A stretch of 64,000 bases of DNA from NCBI GenBank assembly GCA_040765295.1, contig JAXGSB010000001.1, positions 992,001-1,056,000 on the forward strand. The letters run 5' to 3'. Shown one piece after another: positions 27,593 through 36,038 of the stretch (its first letter is position 1; each line of letters begins with the position of its first letter). The notes under the pieces are model-generated. The model saw nothing but the letters and a program-made list of their open reading frames with translations, had not been told where the DNA came from and searched no databases. The DNA comes from Scatomorpha sp040765295 (GTDB taxonomy: Bacteria; Bacillota; Clostridia; Oscillospirales; Oscillospiraceae). Made by a program: the position numbers and the translations under genes.

Positions 27593-28549
27593 TTAATCTG
27601 CGTATATATAATCCAGAAGCGTGGAAGTATCAGGGTAGGGTGCATTTTCAGCCTCCACTATTGCCTCTGTGATGAGTTTGTCGGCATTATTTAATATCTC
27701 GTCAAGATCTTCCTGAGTGTAAAAACCAGAATTAACAAGTTGTTTTTCCGTTGCTGGTATAGGATCACGGTTGAGCCAAGCTTCTTTTTCTTCTGATGTC
27801 CTGTAGTCATCAGGATCGCCGACGTAGTGACCGAGATGACGCCAAGTTTTGCACTCAATAAGTGTGGGGCCCTCTCCAGCCCTAGCGCGTGCAACAGCTG
27901 TGACAGTTGCCTCATAAACGGCGTTAACATCGTTGCCGTCAACAATAACACTAGGCATACTATAGCCTACAGCTCTATCAGCGATATCCTTTACGGAATT
28001 AACATGTCTTGAATCAACAGATATAGCATAAAGATTATTTTCACAAATGAAGATAACTGGAAGCTTGAAAGCAGAGGCTATGTTCAAAGCTTCGTGGAAT
28101 GTTCCACGGTTTGAAGCGCCATCACCGAAGAAAGATACAGCAACGCTGTCTTCGCCCTTGTATTTGAAAGCAAAAGCAGCGCCGGTCGCAATGGGTATGC
28201 CCGCACCAACAATACCATTAGCACCGAGAATGCCAGTATTGTAGTCGGATATATGCATTGAGCCGCCTCGACCCTTACAATACCCTGTGGATTTGCCAAA
28301 AAGTTCTGCCATCATCTTTTTTACATCTCCACCCTTAGCTATAAGGTGGCCATGTCCGCGGTGTGTGCTTGTAATCTGGTCGCGAGCTTTTAATGCGCTG
28401 CACACTCCGGTAGCAACTGCTTCCTGACCGACATACAGGTGTAAAAATCCAGGAAGCTTGTTAGCCTCAAAGAGCCTTTTGGCAGCCAGCTCAAACTTGC
28501 GGATGAGAACCATTTTTTTATAGGCCTCAAACAACTGGGAGTTTTCCAT
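27593..28549 (-). CDS. TPP-dependent dehydrogenase E1 component, alpha subunit
   Basis: 318 residues. The thiamine diphosphate motif is GDGASNRGTFHEALNIAS near 142 ending with CENNLYAIS near 168; STHRGHGHLIAKG near 60 and GRGGSMHI near 95 are typical of AcoA/PdhA. The regulatory phosphorylation-loop region of eukaryotic E1 is not expected here. GGAGGA lies 8 bases before ATG 28549. It is the first gene of the minus operon, facing the sugar transporter operon across a 536-base regulatory region. Acetoin dehydrogenase E1 is the nearest name, but the E2 and E3 partners are absent from the window. Confidence 0.9.
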   Translation of the reverse strand: MENSQLFEAYKKMVLIRKFELAAKRLFEANKLPGFLHLYVGQEAVATGVCSALKARDQITSTHRGHGHLIAKGGDVKKMMAELFGKSTGYCKGRGGSMHISDYNTGILGANGIVGAGIPIATGAAFAFKYKGEDSVAVSFFGDGASNRGTFHEALNIASAFKLPVIFICENNLYAISVDSRHVNSVKDIADRAVGYSMPSVIVDGNDVNAVYEATVTAVARARAGEGPTLIECKTWRHLGHYVGDPDDYRTSEEKEAWLNRDPIPATEKQLVNSGFYTQEDLDEILNNADKLITEAIVEAENAPYPDTSTLLDYIYAD

Positions 28550-28640
28550 AGTACATTCCTCCGATTGTAATTAATTTACACAGCTACTACCACCGTCAAC
28601 AGTTTGCATATGGTGAAGTGCCGTGGGACGTCGATGGCAA

Positions 28641-28696
28641 ATAGTAGCAATTTGATTACCTACTATCACAATAGCGTAAGAGACTAAATAAATCAA
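28641..28696 (-). promoter_or_regulatory. Putative promoter and inverted repeat for the E1 operon
   Basis: Read on the minus strand, TTGATT (28696-28691) and TATTGT (28673-28668) are 17 bases apart. Just downstream, ATAGTAG (28641-28647) and CTACTAT (28660-28666) form a 7-bp inverted repeat spaced by 12 bases, in a place suited to an operator. The promoter match is moderate and the regulator is not known. Confidence 0.4.
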
Positions 28697-28827
28697 GTAA
28701 AATAGGTAAGAAATCTTTAGATTATTTAATTAAAAAAACAGATTCGGCATTTAGTACAAAAAAAGATTCCTATATTTGTGATATGTGACGAAACAAATAT
28801 ATTATATTAAAAATTAGCAAAAAGGAC

Positions 28828-28856
28828 TTGACTTTTGTGTTGCACAATGCTATTTT
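28828..28856 (+). promoter_or_regulatory. Putative promoter for the sugar ABC transporter operon
   Basis: TTGACT at 28828-28833 and TATTTT at 28851-28856 with the ideal 17-base spacer. It would start transcription near 28863, leaving a leader of about 220 bases. A cre-like operator begins exactly there. Confidence 0.55.
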
Positions 28857-28862
28857 GCATTT

Positions 28863-28876
28863 AGTAAACGCTAACA
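28863..28876 (+). promoter_or_regulatory. cre-like / LacI-family operator at the transcription start
   Basis: AGTAAACGCTAACA matches 13 of 14 positions of the catabolite-response consensus TGWAANCGNTNWCA. LacI-family operators share this partly symmetric form, so the site may bind CcpA, the local LacI-type regulator, or both. It covers the predicted +1 of the transporter operon, a position where binding blocks transcription. Confidence 0.65.
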
Positions 28877-29085
28877 AAATAAAACTAAATACTACTAAAT
28901 TTTTATTTGGCGCTTATATGCCCACAATAACATAAACAAAAGGATGCTTAAAATACATAAGTTAGTTCATTGCGTGCATGATAAGAAAATCATTAGATGA
29001 AAGCTCTGGGAAGTGACATAGTAAAGTAAATAGTTGTCTCAAAGAGGCAATTAAATTATAAAAGCATCACAAAGGAGGAAAAAAC

Positions 29086-30120
29086 ATGAAAAAAAATCTC
29101 GTGCTGATACTCGTACTGTGTGTGGCGTGCTCTTTACTTGTAGCCTGTGGCAGTGGTGCCACATCCACAGAAAAAGTTGCGCCAGCAGCACAGGAAAGTG
29201 ACGATGTTATTAAAGTGGCAGTGCTTGTCAAGTCCTTTGATTCTGAGTCTTGGCAATACATGCTCACAGGTGCGCGCAATGCGGCGGCTGACAGCAATGG
29301 CAAGATAGAGATTACTGAGTATGGCGCTGATTCTGAGGCTAACATTGAAGGCCAAGTTGCAATCCTTGAGGACATTATCGTTTCAGAGCCGGACGCAATA
29401 GTTATCACTCCGTCTGACAGTGAGGCGGTAGTTGCCGCTCTTGAAGAGGCTCACGCTGCTGGCATAAAAATTGTAGTCGTCGATACGGCCGTCAATACCG
29501 ATGTGTATGACCTGTTCATGGCAAACGACAATTATGCAGGTGGCGTCCTTATGGCAGAGCAACTTGTTGAAGCACTTCAGGCTGCTGGTAAAGAACTCAA
29601 GGGCACAGTCGGTATAGTGAGCGCTGTTCCCGTGCAGACCGTTTATGACCGTGATGATGGTTTTATCGATAAGCTTGCAGAGCTTGCTCCTGAAGTAAAG
29701 GTTATCTCCGAAAAGTATGTCGACAACGATATGCAAAAATCTATGGATCTTACAAATGATTATATTTCTACATATGAGGATCTTATCGGTGTGTACGGTG
29801 ACAACAATGTCACTGGATCCGGCATTGCTTTGGCTATCGCGGAAGCGGGGCTTCAGGGTGAAGTTATCGGTGTTGCATATGATGGCAACCCTGAGGAGGT
29901 TGCTGGCGTTAAAGACGGCTCTCTCTATGCTATCCTTGTGCAGGATCTTTACAATTGGGGCTATAAGTCTGTCAATTTTGCAGCAGAGCTCGTTATGGGC
30001 AATGACCTTGGTCTAAAGAACAACTACTACAACACTGGCGTTACCCTCGTAACCAAAGAAAATGTCGACGATGAAGATATTCAGGATGTTCTCGATCCTA
30101 CTAGACTTGTAAGAAAGTAA
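29086..30120 (+). CDS. Ribose-type ABC transporter substrate-binding lipoprotein
   Basis: 344 residues. The signal peptide ends in a lipobox (LLVACG, lipidated cysteine near residue 21). The mature protein is a type I periplasmic-binding fold: IKVAVLVKSFDSESWQYM, then DAIVITPSDSEAVVAAL near 100, IVVVDTAVNTD near 130, YGDNNVTGSGIALAI near 240 and IGVAYDGNPEEV. This is the RbsB-like (Peripla_BP_4) class that binds pentoses, hexoses and related sugars. Sugar identity cannot be read. It heads the operon and is separated from the ATPase gene by a strong hairpin. Confidence 0.92.
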   Translation: MKKNLVLILVLCVACSLLVACGSGATSTEKVAPAAQESDDVIKVAVLVKSFDSESWQYMLTGARNAAADSNGKIEITEYGADSEANIEGQVAILEDIIVSEPDAIVITPSDSEAVVAALEEAHAAGIKIVVVDTAVNTDVYDLFMANDNYAGGVLMAEQLVEALQAAGKELKGTVGIVSAVPVQTVYDRDDGFIDKLAELAPEVKVISEKYVDNDMQKSMDLTNDYISTYEDLIGVYGDNNVTGSGIALAIAEAGLQGEVIGVAYDGNPEEVAGVKDGSLYAILVQDLYNWGYKSVNFAAELVMGNDLGLKNNYYNTGVTLVTKENVDDEDIQDVLDPTRLVRK

Positions 30121-30139
30121 TCCATATCCGTTCTTTTGA

Positions 30140-30197
30140 CCTGAATTTATCTATCAATGGACCTCGATCCATATTTGAACATGGATCGAGGTTCAGG
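30140..30197 (+). other. Intercistronic stem-loop between binding protein and ATPase genes
   Basis: ACCTCGATCCAT at 30161-30172 pairs perfectly with ATGGATCGAGGT at 30181-30192 around an 8-base loop; outer arms CCTGAA (30140-30145) and TTCAGG (30192-30197) may extend it. No T run follows. Such hairpins protect upstream mRNA or reduce read-through and fit higher expression of the binding protein. Confidence 0.75.
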
Positions 30198-30214
30198 CAA
30201 GTGGGGGATGATTA

Positions 30215-31723
30215 ATGAATGATATAATAAGAATGGAGGGAATCAGCAAGAGCTTTCCTGGTGTCAAAGCCCTACAGGGCATTGATTTCAGCGTGAAACC
30301 TGCCTGTGTTCATGCGCTCATCGGTGAAAACGGTGCGGGCAAATCGACACTGATAAAGATTCTTATGGGAGTCTACGGCAATAAGTATGAAGGAATAATA
30401 TACATAGACGGTATTGAGACGGAGATTACCAACCCCATACAGGCAAAGGAACTTGGCCTGTTGGCGATATATCAGGATATAATGATGGCTTCACATCTCA
30501 CAGTTGGGGAAAACTTCTTCCTCGGTAGACTTCCTAAAAAAGGTCCATTTGTAGACTGGCAAAAAGTCTATAATGATACAGGTAAGATATTGAATGATCT
30601 TGGCATTGCCGTTGATCCAAGGAAAAAGCTTGGTGATCTCACTGTTGCACAGCAGGAAATGGTTGCCATTGCAAAGGCAGTAAGCGAGGATGCAAAACTT
30701 GTTATATTTGACGAGCCGACTGCACTTCTAACGGACAAAGATACACAGATGCTTTTTAGCATAATAAGGCAGCTAAAGGCAAAGGGATTGGGCGTAGTAT
30801 ATATCTCCCATAGGCTTGAGGAGCTGTTCGAGATATGTGATGAGGTGACCGTGCTCAAAGACGGATGTTTTGCTGGACATAAGATGATTTCTGAAACAAA
30901 CAGTGACGAGCTGGTCTCAATGATGGTTGGGCGCGAGATGACGGATATGTACGCCATTGAGCCAGTCACACTTGGCGAAACTGCTCTTGAAATAAAGGGT
31001 CTGACCAAAACTGGTGTGTTTGAAAATATTTCTTTCAGTGTGAGAAGAGGGGAAATACTTGGAATGTTCGGGCTTGTTGGTTCGGGTAGAACTGATATAG
31101 TACGTGCCATATTTGGGGCAGAAAAGTATGATGCAGGCAATGTTATCATAAACGGCAAGGAGGTTGTCATAAAGACACCTTCGGATGCGATAGATCTAGG
31201 TATAGGTTTGTTGCCTGAAGACAGAAGAGAGCAGGGACTATGTCTGCATCTGTCGGTAAAGCACAACATAAATCTTGTCTCTTATGTCGATATGAGTAAG
31301 CTTGGACATATTGATCTGAAAACGGAAAGGGATAATGCGGAAAAATATAGGGATGCAATAGGAATAAAAACGCCAACCCTTGAGCAACTCGTAAGGAACC
31401 TTAGCGGTGGAAATCAGCAAAAGGTTGTTGTATCAAAATGGTTGTGCAAAGAGAGCGATATTCTTATATTCGATGAGCCTACTGTCGGTATAGATGTGAA
31501 CACAAAACGCGAGATATATAAGCTTCTTGAGTCGCTTACTCACCAAGGAGATGCGATAATTCTTGTATCCTCATACTTGCCAGAGGTTCTTGGGATTGCA
31601 GATCGCGTGTGTGTGTTCAGTGAAGGGCGGCTTGTAGGTGAGATAACAAGTGACGAGCTAAAGAATACTCCCTTGCATGAGCTAGAAAAGAAAGCTGTTT
31701 TTATGGCTTCTGGTATAGCTTGA
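30215..31723 (+). CDS. Sugar ABC transporter ATP-binding protein (RbsA/MglA type)
   Basis: 502 residues with two fused ATPase domains. Domain one has Walker A GENGAGKSTLIK near 34 and Walker B VIFDEPTALL near 160. Domain two has the usual degenerate P-loop GLVGSGRTDIVRA near 287, signature LSGGNQQKVVVSKW near 395, and LIFDEPTVGIDV near 420. It energises import of the sugar bound by the upstream lipoprotein. The start at ATG 30215 follows GTGGGGG. The order binding protein-ATPase-permease is that of ribose/galactoside systems. Confidence 0.94.
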   Translation: MNDIIRMEGISKSFPGVKALQGIDFSVKPACVHALIGENGAGKSTLIKILMGVYGNKYEGIIYIDGIETEITNPIQAKELGLLAIYQDIMMASHLTVGENFFLGRLPKKGPFVDWQKVYNDTGKILNDLGIAVDPRKKLGDLTVAQQEMVAIAKAVSEDAKLVIFDEPTALLTDKDTQMLFSIIRQLKAKGLGVVYISHRLEELFEICDEVTVLKDGCFAGHKMISETNSDELVSMMVGREMTDMYAIEPVTLGETALEIKGLTKTGVFENISFSVRRGEILGMFGLVGSGRTDIVRAIFGAEKYDAGNVIINGKEVVIKTPSDAIDLGIGLLPEDRREQGLCLHLSVKHNINLVSYVDMSKLGHIDLKTERDNAEKYRDAIGIKTPTLEQLVRNLSGGNQQKVVVSKWLCKESDILIFDEPTVGIDVNTKREIYKLLESLTHQGDAIILVSSYLPEVLGIADRVCVFSEGRLVGEITSDELKNTPLHELEKKAVFMASGIA

Positions 31724-31743
31724 TAAAGATAGGAGAATCATAA

Positions 31744-32688
31744 ATGAACATGCTTAAAATAAAAAAGGGAACGTTGTCAAGCGCAACTTTGCTGATTATA
31801 CTTTTAGTACTTTGCGTGGCTCTTGCCATTGTGAAACCGACATTTTTAAAAGCAGGAAACCTTTTTAACGTTCTCAGAACAACGTCCATAACTGGTTTGA
31901 TAGCCATTGGAATGACTTGTGTTATAATAACAGGAGGAATTGACCTTTCTGTCGGGTCGGTGGTCGGCTTAAGTTCCGTGCTATGTGGATTGCTAATGAA
32001 GGAAAATGGTTGGAGTGTTGTGGCAACACTTATTGTCACGATGGTGGTCTGCATTTTTGTGGGACTTATTAATGGTATGCTTATTCATTACGGCAAGATT
32101 CCCGCATTTATCGCTACGCTTGGCACAATGGGGATGGCTCGTGGCCTTGCAATGCTTCTTACACAAGGGCGCACTATTCCTGGCTTACCTAAAGAGTTTA
32201 CGTCTTTTGCACAGATAAAGGTTTTGGGGTTGCCATCTCTGTTTATTGTTTGGGTTGTCCTGATTTTAATCGCTGCATATATGCTCAAGTTTACAAGGTT
32301 GGGCAGAAATATTTATTCCATTGGTAGCAATATGGAGGCTGCACGTCTTGGAGGCATAAAGCTTGCACCGACGATATGTTTTACCTATATGTTCAATGCG
32401 TTCTGCGCCGCACTTGCTGGTATTCTGTTGACTGCACGCATTACTAGCGCACAACCGTCTGCCGGTGAGGGCTATGAGATGACTGCCATAGCTGCGGCTG
32501 TTATCGGTGGTGCAAGTTTAGCGGGTGCAGAAGGCACGATTATTGGTACGGTCATTGGTGCGTGTATTATGGCAGTGCTCCAGAATGGCGGCAATTTACT
32601 CGGCATTAACTCTTTTGTTATGGACATCGCCACTGGTGCTCTTGTTGTTATTGCGGTGCTCACAGAGAAGAACAAGAAGAAACAGTAG
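31744..32688 (+). CDS. Sugar ABC transporter permease (RbsC type)
   Basis: 314 residues, almost wholly hydrophobic with eight to ten membrane segments. Family motifs include GMTCVIITGGIDLSVGSVVG near 58 and AFIATLGTMGMARGLAMLLT near 120, then IAAAVIGGASLAGAEGTIIG near 250. It forms the homodimeric membrane channel of the importer. It starts 20 bases after the ATPase stop behind AGGAG. Confidence 0.94.
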   Translation: MNMLKIKKGTLSSATLLIILLVLCVALAIVKPTFLKAGNLFNVLRTTSITGLIAIGMTCVIITGGIDLSVGSVVGLSSVLCGLLMKENGWSVVATLIVTMVVCIFVGLINGMLIHYGKIPAFIATLGTMGMARGLAMLLTQGRTIPGLPKEFTSFAQIKVLGLPSLFIVWVVLILIAAYMLKFTRLGRNIYSIGSNMEAARLGGIKLAPTICFTYMFNAFCAALAGILLTARITSAQPSAGEGYEMTAIAAAVIGGASLAGAEGTIIGTVIGACIMAVLQNGGNLLGINSFVMDIATGALVVIAVLTEKNKKKQ

Positions 32689-32754
32689 ATTGACTGTGGC
32701 AGTAAAGAACGCCCCTACTTATACCTAGGCCAATTTCCAAGGGAGGAATATGAG

Positions 32755-33594
32755 ATGCAATTGAAGGAACTTGAGCTGAAAGCAAATGCTATACGAAAAC
32801 GCGCTCTGAGAATGATTTTTGAGGCAAAGACAGGGCATCTAGGCGGCACAATGTCGATGACGGACATACTTGTAGCTCTGTACTATTACAAGATGAATGT
32901 TGATCCTAAGCAGCCGAACAAATATGACAGAGATAGATTTGTTTTGAGCAAGGGACACAGTGTCGAAACGCTATATTGTGTACTAGCGGATATGGGCTTT
33001 TTCCCTAAGAATGAGCTTGATAGTTATTCTAGCTTTGGTTCTCGCCTGTTTGGACATCCAACAGTTAAGGTGCCTGGCGTTGAAGCGTGCTCTGGGGCGC
33101 TTGGTCACGGCGCGCCTGTGGCGGTCGGAATGGCGATAGGCGCAAGAAAGTCTGGTCTTGATAGCATGGTATATTTTATTATGGGAGACGGTGAGCAGGC
33201 GGAAGGATCAGTGTGGGAAGCGGCTATGGCAGCGGCAAACTACAAGCTCGATAATCTTGTCGGTATACTTGATAGAAATATGCTACAGATCACTGGATGT
33301 ACTGAGTATGTGATGGCACTGGAGAGTCTTACGGACAAATGGCGTGCGTTTGGCTGGTGTGTCAAAGAAATTGATGGCAACAACATGAGGCAGGTAGTCG
33401 AGGCTCTGGACGCATTACCGTTTGAAAAAAATAAGCCAAGCCTTATAATTGCACATACGGTTAAGGGTAAGGGGATATGCTTTGCGGAAAATAACCACAA
33501 ATGGCACCATAGTGTTCCAAGTAGGGAGCAGTACAAGGCAGCTATGATGGAATTAGAAAGGCAGATGCAGGAGATGACAGACCATGGCAAATAA
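32755..33594 (+). CDS. Transketolase, N-terminal (TPP-binding) subunit
   Basis: 279 residues, corresponding to the first half of a normal transketolase. TGHLGGTMSMTDILVALYY is near residue 22, SKGHSVETLY near 63, and the thiamine diphosphate motif MGDGEQAEGSVWEAAMAA begins near 143, closing with DRNMLQITG. Split transketolases of this type occur in many anaerobes. It overlaps the C-terminal subunit gene by 11 bases, so equal synthesis is likely. In this operon it probably transfers a two-carbon unit from the phosphorylated ketose made by the kinase and isomerase downstream. Confidence 0.93.
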   Translation: MQLKELELKANAIRKRALRMIFEAKTGHLGGTMSMTDILVALYYYKMNVDPKQPNKYDRDRFVLSKGHSVETLYCVLADMGFFPKNELDSYSSFGSRLFGHPTVKVPGVEACSGALGHGAPVAVGMAIGARKSGLDSMVYFIMGDGEQAEGSVWEAAMAAANYKLDNLVGILDRNMLQITGCTEYVMALESLTDKWRAFGWCVKEIDGNNMRQVVEALDALPFEKNKPSLIIAHTVKGKGICFAENNHKWHHSVPSREQYKAAMMELERQMQEMTDHGK

Positions 33595-34552
33595 CATGTT
33601 GCAGCTCGGGGAAGGTAATTCACGTCAGGCCTTCATGGATGTATTGCTTGAAGCGGCAAAAGCAGATGAAAACATAATAGTACTTACGAGTGATGCAACG
33701 GGCTCGGCTGCATTAGGAAAGATTGCCGCACAGTTGCCGGCGCAATTTGTGGAATGTGGCATTGCCGAGCAAAATATGGTAGGTATCGCAGCGGGCATAG
33801 CATCTTTTGGAAAGAGGCCTTTTGTCTGCGCCCCAGCGGCATTCCTGTCAGCGCGAAGCTTTGAGCAGATCAAGGTAGACGTTGCCTATTCTGCTAATAA
33901 TGTAAAACTTATTGGTGTCAGCGGAGGTGTGAGCTACGGTGCACTCGGAGAGACGCACTATTCTGTGCAGGACTTTGCCGCGATGCGTGCAGTTGCTGGT
34001 ATCGTAGTGCTTTGCCCGTCCGATCCAGTTCAAGCTGCATCACTAGCGGATATACTGGCGAAGTCTGATGAGCCGGCATATTTGAGAATGGGGCGTGGCA
34101 ATATTCCCATTATATATGATGAATACAAGCACTTTAAGATAGGAAAAGCCATAGAATGCAGGACTGGCAGAGATGTGACTATCGTAGCTACTGGTGAGCA
34201 GGTTTATCAGGCACTGTGTGCTTCTGAGCAACTTAAAAAAATGAGCATAAGTTCCAGCGTGTTGGATATGTTCACTGTAAAGCCTATAGATAAGGCTGCA
34301 GTAGTAAAGGCTGCAAAGGAGACAGGCTGTGTGGTGACAGTTGAGGAGCACTGTATTCATGGGGGGCTTGGCTCCGCTGTGGCGCAGGTGCTTGGAGAAA
34401 ATTATCCAGTTCCCCTTAAGTGTTTGGCTTTGCCGAATGAGATGCTTCTATGTGGAAGCCCTGCAGAAATTAAGGACTATTACGGCATAAATGCAGATGG
34501 AATAGTAAAAGCAGTTTTGGATATAGTTTGTAGGAAAAAATATGAATGCTAA
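33584..34552 (+). CDS. Transketolase, C-terminal subunit
   Basis: 322 residues with the pyrimidine-binding transketolase domain: NSRQAFMDVLLEAAKAD at the start, FVECGIAEQNMVGIAAGIA near 50 (the conserved glutamate), GVSYGALGETHYSVQDFA near 115, and a C-terminal domain with VEEHCIHGGLGSAV. It pairs with the preceding subunit to complete the active site. It overlaps both neighbours by 11 bases, so the three genes are tightly coupled. The arrangement resembles the two-subunit transketolases described for apulose-4-phosphate and sulfofructose breakdown, but the chromosome-wide housekeeping pair cannot be excluded as its function. Confidence 0.93.
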   Translation: MANNMLQLGEGNSRQAFMDVLLEAAKADENIIVLTSDATGSAALGKIAAQLPAQFVECGIAEQNMVGIAAGIASFGKRPFVCAPAAFLSARSFEQIKVDVAYSANNVKLIGVSGGVSYGALGETHYSVQDFAAMRAVAGIVVLCPSDPVQAASLADILAKSDEPAYLRMGRGNIPIIYDEYKHFKIGKAIECRTGRDVTIVATGEQVYQALCASEQLKKMSISSSVLDMFTVKPIDKAAVVKAAKETGCVVTVEEHCIHGGLGSAVAQVLGENYPVPLKCLALPNEMLLCGSPAEIKDYYGINADGIVKAVLDIVCRKKYEC

Positions 34553-36014
34553 GTATATTATTGCTGTAGATCAAAGCACGACAGGAACAAAAGCTCTGCT
34601 CATCGATTCAGAGGGCAATATAAACCACAGATGCTATTTGGAGCACAAACAAATATTACCTGCATCAGGATGGGTTGAGCACAATCCATACGAGTTGCTT
34701 GAAAATATCAGGACGCTATTAGGGCGAATGCTAGATGAGTGTGGTCTGCGCTCAGCAGATATTCAGTGTATTGCATTAACCAACCAGCGTGAGACTGTGC
34801 TTGCGTGGGATAAGGAAACAGGTAGACCAGTATATAACGCGATAGTGTGGCAGTGTAACCGCGCCAGTGCTCAATGTGCCCACATACGTGAGATGGGACT
34901 TGAGAAGACAGTGACAGAAAAAACTGGCCTTCCGTTGTCGGAATTTTTCTCCGCTTCAAAGCTTGCATGGATAATTGACAACATTCCAGAGGCTGTACGG
35001 CTTCGAAATCAGAACCGACTTGCGTGCGGAACGGTAGATACATGGATTGTTTGGAACCTTAGCCGTGAGAGAAAACATATTACTGACTACACGAATGCAA
35101 GTAGAACTCAACTTTTTAACATCAATACACTTGATTGGGATAAAGAACTAGTTGAGGCTTTTGGCCTCAGTATAGAAATGCTCCCTGATGTGATTTCTTC
35201 AGACACGGTGGTAGGGCATATGGATCTAAATGGTAGAGATATACCTATTGCTGGTGTTATAGGAGACTCACACGGCGCGCTTTTTGCACAGAGTGGGCTG
35301 AAGATGGGTATGAAAGTTACCTATGGTACCGGCTCGTCAATAATGCTCGGAACGGGAGAGAAAATAGTGCGCTGTGGAAATCTGGCAAGCACAGTTGCCT
35401 ACGCTTTCAATAGCCATGTGTATTATGCTTTGGAGGGGAACATAAACAGCACGGGTGCAACACTTAAATGGGTGACTGACAAACTGGAGCTTATTGAAGC
35501 TGCAGGTGATGCAGAAAAAATGGCATGTAGCCTGAAATCGAATGGGGGAGTATATTTTGTCCCAGCGTTTGGCGGATTGGGAGCCCCGCATTGGGAGCCG
35601 TCAGCTAAGGCTGTTATTTATGGAATGTCTTTTGATTCAGATAAGCGTCATATAGTGAGATCGGCACTGGAGTCAATTGCATTTCAGATCGCAGATGTTG
35701 TTACTGAGCTTGAAAGGAGCGGTGTTGAAATAAATGAATTGCATGTAGACGGAAAGCCTACTGAGAACAAATTCCTTATGAAGTTTCAGGCGGGCATAAC
35801 TGGGAAGAGGATAACAAAGAATCGTGTAGAAGAGGCTTCTGCCTATGGCGCATCACTTATGGCTGGGCTTGCCACCAAGTATTGGAAAATAGATGATATT
35901 AACGGGCTTATAAGATATGGAGAAACTATCAAGCCGAATATGTCTGAGCACGAGCGCGAGAGCATGCTCAATGGCTGGCGAGAGGCTGTCAGGGCATCTA
36001 TCGGGAAATTTTAA
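34542..36014 (+). CDS. FGGY-family sugar kinase, glycerol-kinase-like
   Basis: 490 residues. The first ATP-grasp-like motif is AVDQSTTGTKALLID near 7, then LTNQRETVLAWDKETGRPVY near 78, which closely follows glycerol kinase; DSHGALFAQSGL near 242 carries the catalytic aspartate region, and YFVPAFGGLGAPHWEPSA is near 338. The usual DGG of the second FGGY signature reads DGKPTENKFLM near 403, an unusual change. Between a split transketolase and an isomerase, the likely substrate is a ketose rather than glycerol, but this is inference. It overlaps the transketolase gene by 11 bases. Confidence 0.88.
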   Translation: MNAKYIIAVDQSTTGTKALLIDSEGNINHRCYLEHKQILPASGWVEHNPYELLENIRTLLGRMLDECGLRSADIQCIALTNQRETVLAWDKETGRPVYNAIVWQCNRASAQCAHIREMGLEKTVTEKTGLPLSEFFSASKLAWIIDNIPEAVRLRNQNRLACGTVDTWIVWNLSRERKHITDYTNASRTQLFNINTLDWDKELVEAFGLSIEMLPDVISSDTVVGHMDLNGRDIPIAGVIGDSHGALFAQSGLKMGMKVTYGTGSSIMLGTGEKIVRCGNLASTVAYAFNSHVYYALEGNINSTGATLKWVTDKLELIEAAGDAEKMACSLKSNGGVYFVPAFGGLGAPHWEPSAKAVIYGMSFDSDKRHIVRSALESIAFQIADVVTELERSGVEINELHVDGKPTENKFLMKFQAGITGKRITKNRVEEASAYGASLMAGLATKYWKIDDINGLIRYGETIKPNMSEHERESMLNGWREAVRASIGKF

Positions 36015-36038
36015 AATACAGGACAGGAGATATAGTAC

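Larger units (their letters stand above)
28550..29085. other. 536-base divergent regulatory region of the island
   Basis: No convincing open frame. It holds the minus-strand promoter near 28.67-28.70 kb, the plus-strand promoter and cre-like operator near 28.83-28.88 kb, and about 200 bases of AT-rich leader before the substrate-binding-protein gene, whose ribosome binding site AAAGGAGG is at about 29070-29078. Confidence 0.6.

Noticed and set aside
32755..36014. Sulfoquinovose transketolase pathway
   Set aside because: That route does not use an FGGY sugar kinase, and no sulfolactaldehyde or sulfo-sugar genes are visible.
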